A stretch of 7,734 bases of DNA from JALHUF01 sp050014795. GTDB taxonomy: Bacteria; Acidobacteriota; Terriglobia; UBA7540. The first letter of the stretch is position 1. The number at the start of each line of letters is the position of its first letter. A program made the translations under genes and the position numbers. Shown here one piece after another: positions 1 through 4,994 of the stretch. The DNA lies in the NCBI GenBank assembly GCA_050014795.1, contig JBEKCQ010000162.1:1-7734 (forward strand), written 5' to 3'. Below the pieces are notes generated by a model. It made no database searches. It saw only the letters and a list, made by a program, of their open reading frames with translations, and was not told the DNA's origin.

Positions 1-1
1 G

Positions 2-580
2 GAACTCGAAAAGCTCGCCAAGTCCGACCCACAGAATGTGCTCTATCCGTACTGGCTGGGGCGGCTGGACTACGATGCTATGCAGTTCACTTCAGCGGTG
101 GCCAACTTCCGCCAAGCCCTCGTTCTCGATCCCAACTTCATGAAAACGTATGACAACCTTGGACTTTGCTACGAAGCCCTGGGGAAATATGACGAGGCCA
201 TCAACACCTATCAGGAAGCTATTCGTCGGAATCGCGAGAAACTCCCTAGCTCGCCCTGGCCCCCCTTGAACCTGGGAACTCTCCTCATCAAACTGGGCAG
301 GTTGGAAGAAGCTGAGGGCGTGCTGAGAGAGTCCCTTCGCTACGATCCGCAATTCCCCCAGGCACACTACCAAATGGGACTGCTGCTCGAAAAGCAGAAG
401 AAGGATGAAGCGGCCATCACAGAGCTCCGGCAGGCCGCAACCCTGAGCCCAACCTACGCCGAACCACACTACGTGCTGGGAAGAATCTATCAGCGTCGGG
501 GTGATAAACAGAACGCCGAGGCCGCTTGGGCCACCTTTCAGAAACTGAAGCTGGAGAATCCCAAAGAACGGCCGCACTAG
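2..580 (+). CDS. TPR-repeat protein, C-terminal part (5' end outside window)
   Basis: The reading frame is open from the first complete codon in the window (position 2) to the TAG at 578-580, so this is the last 192 residues of a longer protein. A GTG at 38 lies inside the repeat region and is unlikely to be the real start. About five consecutive 34-residue tetratricopeptide repeats can be read, starting near in-window residues 13, 46, 83, 117 and 151. They show the typical pattern, for example NLGLCYEALGKYDEAINTYQ, with repeats ending in a DPN/DPQ/SPT-type turn. TPR arrays form superhelical scaffolds that bind other proteins. The partner and cellular location cannot be told, because any signal peptide, enzymatic domain or membrane anchor would be upstream. 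The short charged tail (KERPH) suggests nothing else follows the repeats. The gene ends 62 bp before the probable left end of the IS remnant, so the IS does not interrupt it. The TPR assignment is secure; the function is unknown. Confidence 0.9.
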   Translation, partial: ELEKLAKSDPQNVLYPYWLGRLDYDAMQFTSAVANFRQALVLDPNFMKTYDNLGLCYEALGKYDEAINTYQEAIRRNREKLPSSPWPPLNLGTLLIKLGRLEEAEGVLRESLRYDPQFPQAHYQMGLLLEKQKKDEAAITELRQAATLSPTYAEPHYVLGRIYQRRGDKQNAEAAWATFQKLKLENPKERPH

Positions 581-642
581 GCTCGCAGTCCGAGGGCACT
601 CCCCACACCCTTCCCGTGGTATGCTACCGCCCTCGCGCAGAA

Positions 643-658
643 CTTAACCCGGATTTCC
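643..658 (+). repeat. Candidate left terminal inverted repeat of the IS remnant
   Basis: CTTAACCCGGATTTCC lies 95 bp ahead of the transposase start codon, a normal leader length for an IS of this kind. It is an imperfect, gapped match to the reverse complement of 1490-1506. The pairing was found by eye and needs comparison with full-length relatives. Confidence 0.35.
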
Positions 659-753
659 GATTTGAGTCTCGCCTATTAAGTCTCTGCTGATCTCCGACGC
701 CTCTGTTCATGTGGGTTTCAACGTGCTGAAGATGTCCCGGAGGTCAGCACCCT

Positions 754-1263
754 ATGGGTGAGAAACAAAACCAGCCATTTCAGCTCTCTTTCAACAGCTC
801 CATGAAAGTCGATTTTCGGGGATCACGGGTCACTTCCGACGGTGGCCTGATTCTGGTTCGTGAGTTGGACGAAAGTTTGGGCTTCGGTGATCTCATCACC
901 CAACACCTGACCGACTCCCGGCGCGGGAAGAACACGCAGCTTCCGCTGGCGGACCTGTTGCGCCAGTCCGTTTACAGTCGGATAGCGGGCTATGAGGATG
1001 TGAACGACGCCGAGCGGCTCTCGCAAGATCCGACGTTTCGGCTGATCGGTTCTGAGAAGATCTGGGAACGTGGGGCGGTGCTGCCCCGGAGGAGCGGCGG
1101 CTGGTCCTTGACCAGCTTGCAGCAGCGGCCAGTGAAGACGGGCGGCCGGCTGATCAAGCACGCGCGGTATTACTGGCTGCTGCTGGCGGAGAGCCATCTG
1201 ACGCGGCGGCTCTATGGAGCCATGCTATGCAGGATCGCGGCGCTACCCTCGTCAGCCGGGTAG
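754..1263 (+). pseudogene. IS1380-family transposase with the catalytic core deleted
   Basis: The ORF encodes 169 residues, whereas transposases of this family usually have about 440-460. Residues 1-108 are a typical family N-terminus: a FNSSMKVDFRGSRVTSDGGL segment, then the helical part through ADLLRQSVYSRIAGYEDVND and DPTFRLIGSEKIWERGA. Residues from about 116 to 169 are instead a typical C-terminus: WSLTSLQQR, KTGGRLIKHARYYWLLLAES, then HLTRRLYGAMLCRIAALP. The whole centre, which carries the DDE catalytic residues of the RNase H-like fold, is missing. The junction falls near 1075-1105, where the residues (VLPRRSGG) match neither part well. Because the frame is kept across the join, a short protein could still be made, but it could not catalyse transposition. 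ATG 754 is the natural family start; GGAGG at 739-743 precedes it by 10 nt. The family call rests on recognised motifs, not on a search. Confidence 0.85.
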
Positions 1264-1489
1264 GCGAGCCGCAGACCCGAGCAGATTTCGGCGACGGGGA
1301 AGGCAGGGGAAGGGAAAGTTTCGGAGGAATCAGTTGGAAAAACGGCCGCGTCGGGCTTTGGGATTCTCGACAGAGGTACAACTGGACACTTCCGGGGTCG
1401 CTGGAGGCACCGAGCATTGAAAAACCTGGCTGGACAATTGCATGCAGAGGCGATTGGCGTTATGTTCCCGGTCGGCCAGAAGTCATAAT

Positions 1490-1506
1490 GGAAATTCTGG
1501 GTAAAC
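1490..1506 (-). repeat. Candidate right terminal inverted repeat of the IS remnant
   Basis: GGAAATTCTGGGTAAAC resembles the reverse complement of 643-658 (GGAAATCCGGGTTAAG), with one inserted base and three or four mismatches. It lies 226 bp after the transposase stop codon. It is weak alone, but its position fits the expected total length of an undeleted element. Confidence 0.3.
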
Positions 1507-1593
1507 GCTTTCTTGAATTCGCATATTTTGCCGCGACGAAACGCGCCTCACTTTGCGGAAGGGATCAAGGCCTAAAGGGCGACCCACACTCCC

Positions 1594-1600
1594 GGAGGAG
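1594..1600 (+). promoter_or_regulatory. Strong Shine-Dalgarno before ATG 1606
   Basis: GGAGGAG ends five bases before ATG 1606. It is the best ribosome binding site in the region and the main argument for starting the arabinofuranosidase at 1606 and not at the GTG at 1768, although the first 50 or so residues look unlike the rest of the protein. Confidence 0.65.
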
Positions 1601-1605
1601 AAGAG

Positions 1606-3342
1606 ATGGTCTATACACTCGCTTGTAGATTAAGACCGGCAATGCACTGCCGGAGACGTAAGGTTTCCACGCTCTGGAAGGCGAGAGTCTCGTCCGTAGA
1701 ACGCTCCCTTTTGCGTGCTTGTTTTACTTTTCCCTCCCTGGTTCTGACGCAAAGGGCATCGCTTGTCGTGCGTCCACTTCTGGTGATTTTCGTTTTGATA
1801 GGAATGGCCCTAACTGCGCCTGTTGTTGCCGCGCAGAAGGTTCAATTGTCAGTTGACGGGTCCAAGGCCGGAGCGAAGATCGACCGCAACATTTTCGGCC
1901 AGTTCGCTGAACACCTCGGTCGCGGAGTTTATGAGGGCATATGGGTGGGTCCAGATTCCCCAATCCCCAATACCCGCGGCATCCGCAACGACACGGTTGC
2001 CGCGCTCAAGGCGATCAAGGTGCCGAACGTGCGCTGGCCGGGTGGGTGCTTCGCGGATGAATACCACTGGCGCAAGGGCATCGGCCCGCAGCGAACGGTG
2101 ACGCTCAATCCCAACTGGGGCGGCGTGATCGAGCCGAACACCTTTGGAACGCATGAATTCATGGACTTCCTCGACCAGATTGGCGCGCAAGCCTACATCT
2201 CGGTCAACGTCGGCTCCGGCACTCGGCAGGAAGCCGCCGAATGGCTGGAGTATTTAACGACCGCTCAGCCGACCACTCTCGCCAAGGAGCGCGCCGCCAA
2301 TGGTCATCCTGCTCCCCATAACGTCGCGTTTCTTGGCATCGGTAACGAAAGCTGGGACTGCGGCGGCAACATGACGCCCGACTATTACCTGACCCAACTT
2401 AAGATCTACAGCCGGTTCGTGCGCAATTTCAATCCAGCGCAGCAGGACAGGCAGCAGATGCTGAAGATCGCCGTAGGCCCCGGCGGCGGCGAACCCCGCT
2501 GGACCGACTGGACGGAAACCATTATGAAGGCCTATCAGCATCACCAGTGGAGCTGGGACCTCAATGGCCTTTCGCTGCACTCCTACACGGTCGTGAAGTG
2601 GCCACCCTCGTATGCGTCGGTGGGGTTCGGAGAGACCGAGTACGCTCAGATTCTCAAGTCCACCCTGGACATGGATGACCTGATCACAAAGCACTCGGCC
2701 ATCATGGACAAGTACGACCCGCAAACGAAGGTCGCCCTCGTGGTGGATGAATGGGGCGCCTGGTACGCGCCGTCACCCGGCACCAATCCGGGCTTCCTGG
2801 TCCAACAGAACAGCCTGCGAGACGCCATCCTGGCTGCGCTGAACCTGAACATCTTTGCGCGCCATGCCGACCGCGTGCGGATGGCCAACATCGCCCAAAT
2901 GATCAACGTGCTGCAGGCGATGATCCTGACGGACAAAGACAAGATGGTTCTCACCCCGACCTACTACGTCTTCAAGATGTATGTGCCGTTCCAGGATTCC
3001 ACGTTCGTGCCGGTCACATTCGACGCGGGCACCTACGTGCACGACAACATCAGCTTGCCGCGCGTGGATGCCATCGCGGCAAAAGGTAAAGATGGGATGC
3101 TGTGGTTGGAGGTCACAAATGTCGATCCCAATGAACCGGTCGAGATCGAGTTGAACCTAACTGGTATCACCGCCAAGTCTGCCGCCGGAGAAACGCTAAC
3201 TGCGCCCAAGGTGGACAGCGTCAACACCTTCGACGCGCCCCATACAGTTGTGCCGAAGCCCATTTCGGCGAAGGTTCAAGGCGGCAAGCTGACTCTGAAA
3301 CTCGAGCCCAAGTCTGTGACCGTAGTGGCAGTTGAGCAATGA
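1606..3342 (+). CDS. Exported GH51 alpha-L-arabinofuranosidase
   Basis: This enzyme hydrolyses terminal alpha-L-arabinofuranosyl groups from arabinoxylan, arabinan or similar polysaccharides with retention of configuration. In the 578-residue reading, a hydrophobic segment at residues 55-77 (LLVIFVLIGMALTAPVVAAQ) is a signal peptide core followed by an Ala-Gln cleavage-type site. The GH51 (beta/alpha)8 barrel starts with FGQFAEHLGRGVYEG (97-111) and NVRWPGGCFADEYHW (141-155). The acid/base is Glu248 in GIGNESWDCGG, and the nucleophile is Glu382 in VVDEWGAWYAP. A C-terminal beta-sandwich completes the protein from about 450. All expected catalytic landmarks are present, so the enzyme should be active. 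ATG 1606 has a strong ribosome binding site but gives an unusual 54-residue Arg/Cys-rich extension ahead of the signal core. The in-frame GTG at 1768, with AAAGGG 11 nt upstream, would give a conventional 524-residue precursor. The gene is followed 99 bp later by the CE1 esterase, a likely functional partner. The family is sure; the exact sugar polymer and the start are not. Confidence 0.93.
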   Translation: MVYTLACRLRPAMHCRRRKVSTLWKARVSSVERSLLRACFTFPSLVLTQRASLVVRPLLVIFVLIGMALTAPVVAAQKVQLSVDGSKAGAKIDRNIFGQFAEHLGRGVYEGIWVGPDSPIPNTRGIRNDTVAALKAIKVPNVRWPGGCFADEYHWRKGIGPQRTVTLNPNWGGVIEPNTFGTHEFMDFLDQIGAQAYISVNVGSGTRQEAAEWLEYLTTAQPTTLAKERAANGHPAPHNVAFLGIGNESWDCGGNMTPDYYLTQLKIYSRFVRNFNPAQQDRQQMLKIAVGPGGGEPRWTDWTETIMKAYQHHQWSWDLNGLSLHSYTVVKWPPSYASVGFGETEYAQILKSTLDMDDLITKHSAIMDKYDPQTKVALVVDEWGAWYAPSPGTNPGFLVQQNSLRDAILAALNLNIFARHADRVRMANIAQMINVLQAMILTDKDKMVLTPTYYVFKMYVPFQDSTFVPVTFDAGTYVHDNISLPRVDAIAAKGKDGMLWLEVTNVDPNEPVEIELNLTGITAKSAAGETLTAPKVDSVNTFDAPHTVVPKPISAKVQGGKLTLKLEPKSVTVVAVEQ

Positions 3343-3428
3343 CACAACTTGAAGATAACGATCCGGGAGTGTGAAGGGCAGTGGCAGGCCCCTGTGATCG
3401 AACCGCATGGTTGCAATCGGACTTTAAT

Positions 3429-3436
3429 GAGGAGAG
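3429..3436 (+). promoter_or_regulatory. Shine-Dalgarno that sets the CE1 esterase start
   Basis: GAGGAGAG ends five bases before ATG 3442. It overlaps the other in-frame ATG at 3427, which has no purine-rich site of its own. This favours 3442, and the resulting protein begins directly with a signal peptide. Confidence 0.65.
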
Positions 3437-3441
3437 TAGAG

Positions 3442-4644
3442 ATGAAGCAGCTTGGGATGTTGGTGTTCCTGTTGGCCGGTCTTTGCTACGCACAGGTATC
3501 GGAGGATTTTCAGCCTGCTGAGACTAACGTTTGGGGATCGGAATATCCGCGCGTTGATGGTGCGGGGAGAGTGCAAATCCGCGTGAAAGCTCCCGATGCC
3601 ACGAAGGTCAAGGTGAATTTCTGGAGCGGGCCGAAGGTGGATATGGTGAAACAGCCGGACGGATACTGGACCGTCACGACACCTCCCCTTGTTCCCGGCT
3701 TGCATTACTACACCTTGATCATCGACGGCGCGGAAGTCAGCGACACCAACAGTCACGCCTTCTTTGGTGGAGGTAAGTCCGCAAGTGCCGTAGAAGTTCC
3801 GGAGCCCGGCTCTACTTATTATTCGATTCAGGAAGTGCCCCACGGCCAGGTCCGTGAGGTTTGGTATTACTCAAAGGTGACGGGAACCTGGCGGCACGCA
3901 CTTGTCTATACACCGCCGAAGTACGATGAGCAGACCAACGTGCGCTATCCCGTGCTCTATTTGCAGCATGGCGCCGGCGAAGATGAGACCGGATGGACAA
4001 AGCAGGGTCGCGCGAATTTCATCCTCGACAATCTGATCGCGGCCGGGAGTTGCCGGCCGATGATCCTGGTGACGGCCTATGGTTACGCCAGGCGCGCCGG
4101 CCAACCTGCTCCTGATCTGACTGGAAAACCCTTTGGTTCTCCCGAGATGATGAAGGCCATGCAGGAGATGGCAGCTGCGTTTGAAGATGATGTGACACAG
4201 GTCCTGATCCCATACATCGATTCCAACTTCAGGACACTCCCGGATCGCGATCATCGCGCGATGGCTGGCCTTTCCATGGGAGGAATGCAGACATTCCAGA
4301 TTACGCTCAATCATCTCGATCTCTTCTCCTACATTGGGGGCTTTAGTGGAGCGGGTGGGCCACTGGTACTCGGTAACCAGAAGCTGGACCCGAAGACCGC
4401 CTACAACGGTGTGTTTGCTGATCCGGCCGCTTTCGCGAAGAGAGTGCATTTGCTGTGGCTGGGTGTCGGAACGGAGGAACCCGAGAGGATGCGCACCGGG
4501 CTCCAGAGACTACATGCTTCACTCCTCGAAGCGAATATTCAGCACGTCTACTACGAATCACCGGGTACAGACCACGAGTGGCAGACGTGGCGCCGCGATC
4601 TCAAGGATTTTGTACCAAGGCTTTTTCAACAAGGCGGCCAATAG
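3442..4644 (+). CDS. Exported CE1-type esterase (feruloyl/acetyl-xylan esterase-like)
   Basis: This is a secreted alpha/beta hydrolase of the esterase D / carbohydrate esterase family 1 group, expected to cleave ester groups such as ferulate or acetate from hemicellulose. The 400-residue protein starts with a signal peptide (MKQLGMLVFLLAGLCYAQ). A beta-sandwich of the CBM48/E-set type follows (about 28-115, with GRVQIRVKAPDATKVKVNFW and DGYWTV). The hydrolase domain covers about 135-395. It has the oxyanion-side motif YLQHGAGEDETGW (173-185), nucleophile Ser278 in GLSMGG and His378 in GTDHEWQTW. The acid of the triad should lie after WLGVGT, where the sequence has Glu345-Glu346 and no Asp. 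LAGLC near the N-terminus is not a good lipobox, so a soluble secreted enzyme is likelier than a lipoprotein. It lies 99 bp after the GH51 gene on the same strand with no obvious terminator between, which suggests co-transcription. An in-frame ATG at 3427 would add five residues. Related enzymes include enterochelin and acyl esterases, so the substrate is inferred largely from the neighbour. Confidence 0.87.
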   Translation: MKQLGMLVFLLAGLCYAQVSEDFQPAETNVWGSEYPRVDGAGRVQIRVKAPDATKVKVNFWSGPKVDMVKQPDGYWTVTTPPLVPGLHYYTLIIDGAEVSDTNSHAFFGGGKSASAVEVPEPGSTYYSIQEVPHGQVREVWYYSKVTGTWRHALVYTPPKYDEQTNVRYPVLYLQHGAGEDETGWTKQGRANFILDNLIAAGSCRPMILVTAYGYARRAGQPAPDLTGKPFGSPEMMKAMQEMAAAFEDDVTQVLIPYIDSNFRTLPDRDHRAMAGLSMGGMQTFQITLNHLDLFSYIGGFSGAGGPLVLGNQKLDPKTAYNGVFADPAAFAKRVHLLWLGVGTEEPERMRTGLQRLHASLLEANIQHVYYESPGTDHEWQTWRRDLKDFVPRLFQQGGQ

Positions 4645-4743
4645 ACGGTTGAGCAGAGTCGATCTGCAGGCTGGCCAGTTGGAGAGCACGAATGCAGATG
4701 AGGTGCCCGAGATTTTGTACCATCTGAAGTGAGACAGTCTACA

Positions 4744-4762
4744 TCACAGCTTGAGGCTGTGA
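4744..4762 (+). terminator. Small hairpin, possible weak terminator after the esterase gene
   Basis: TCACAGC and GCTGTGA form a perfect 7-bp stem around the loop TTGAG, 100 bp after the esterase stop codon. No T-run follows (the next bases are GATCTGATTT), so it is not a classical rho-independent terminator. It may be a processing or stabilising structure, or chance. Confidence 0.3.
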
Positions 4763-4821
4763 GATCTGATTTGCTGCCACCAGGGGGCTATAGAGTCTGT
4801 GTGATAACCTTGATTTCCATT

Positions 4822-4833
4822 GAGGTATCTGGC
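4822..4833 (+). repeat. 12-bp direct repeat, upstream copy (GAGGTATCTGGC)
   Basis: GAGGTATCTGGC recurs exactly at 4940-4951, 118 bp downstream in the same orientation. Both copies are in the noncoding spacer ahead of aceE. This copy lies 173 bp before the aceE start. Confidence 0.6.
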
Positions 4834-4876
4834 GAGCGCAAAGGGGGAAACACGATTTAAGGCTTAAACTCATTGA

Positions 4877-4882
4877 TACAAT
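4877..4882 (+). promoter_or_regulatory. Possible -10 box for the aceE operon
   Basis: TACAAT matches five of six bases of the sigma-70 -10 consensus and is preceded by TG in the pattern TGATACAAT. It lies in the AT-richest part of the spacer. No good -35 hexamer stands at 16-18 bp upstream; TTTAAG at 15 bp is the nearest. If used, transcription would start near 4889 and leave a leader of about 105 nt before aceE. Confidence 0.25.
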
Positions 4883-4939
4883 ATCTGGGCGTGATATCCA
4901 GGTGCTCGTCCCAATGAAGGGGGAGCCGTGGAAAGCAGG

Positions 4940-4958
4940 GAGGTATCTGGCAGGTATC
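4940..4958 (+). repeat. Second 12-bp repeat copy with a tandem AGGTATC 11 bp on
   Basis: GAGGTATCTGGC (4940-4951) repeats the sequence at 4822-4833. Its AGGTATC core (4941-4947) is repeated at 4952-4958, exactly 11 bp later, about one helical turn. AGGT at 4952-4955 can also pair with ACCT at 4961-4964 as a small inverted repeat. A protein-binding site is possible; no known operator was recognised. Confidence 0.5.
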
Positions 4959-4994
4959 GCACCTCACTGTGCTTAGGAACGGGAGCACAAGAAA

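Larger units (their letters stand above)
643..1507 (+). mobile_element. IS1380-family insertion sequence remnant, internally deleted
   Basis: The transposase fragments at 754-1263 identify the family. The boundaries are tentative. The proposed left end is CTTAACCCGGATTTCC (643-658). Its reverse complement resembles GGAAATTCTGGGTAAAC at 1490-1506 if one gap and a few mismatches are allowed. With these ends the remnant is about 865 bp. Adding the roughly 0.85 kb of transposase that appears to be lost gives about 1.7 kb, close to the usual length of this family (general knowledge). The expected 4-bp target duplication is not visible at either edge, so the ends may have decayed or lie a few bases away. 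The element sits between the TPR gene and the arabinofuranosidase gene. Without a full transposase it cannot move by itself, although a related intact copy elsewhere in the genome might act on its ends. Confidence 0.6.
1264..1605. other. Noncoding stretch: IS 3' end and leader of the arabinofuranosidase gene
   Basis: This 342-bp stretch has no convincing gene. The open frames crossing it (for example 1227-1628) have an arginine- and glycine-rich, family-free composition and no good start. Up to about 1507 it is most simply the 3' noncoding end of the IS1380-type element. From 1508 to 1605 it is the leader of the GH51 gene. An AT-richer patch, TTGAATTCGCATATTTTG (1513-1530), is the only promoter-like sequence; it has no well-spaced pair of -35 and -10 boxes, so I do not call a promoter. 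No tRNA, rho-independent terminator or riboswitch-like structure was recognised. Confidence 0.6.
4645..4994. other. 350-bp intergenic spacer before aceE
   Basis: No gene is supported here. Open frames that cross it on either strand are extensions of shadows of the esterase or aceE. It contains a small hairpin near its start (4744-4762), a possible -10 box in an AT-richer patch (4877-4882), three copies of AGGTATC, and the aceE ribosome binding site GGGAG at 4981-4985, nine bases before the start codon. It is the natural place for transcription of the esterase unit to end and of the pyruvate dehydrogenase operon to begin. Confidence 0.65.

Noticed and set aside
591..635. CGAGGGC (591-597) pairs with GCCCTCG (629-635) just after the TPR gene
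   Set aside because: The 7-bp stem has a 31-base loop and no T-run after it, so a terminator is not supported. A smaller competing hairpin at 616-630 uses a wobble pair and a three-base loop and is equally weak.
1227..1628. A 133-codon + strand open frame across the IS 3' end and GH51 leader
   Set aside because: It starts inside the transposase remnant, has no ribosome binding site, has a noncoding-like composition, and overlaps the better start at 1606.
3349..3441. Upstream start for the esterase at ATG 3349
   Set aside because: It would place 31 residues with no signal character before a good signal peptide and ignore the strong ribosome binding site at 3429-3436.
3871..4449. A 192-codon open frame antisense to the esterase
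   Set aside because: It mirrors the codon pattern of the real gene, and its product has no recognisable motif.
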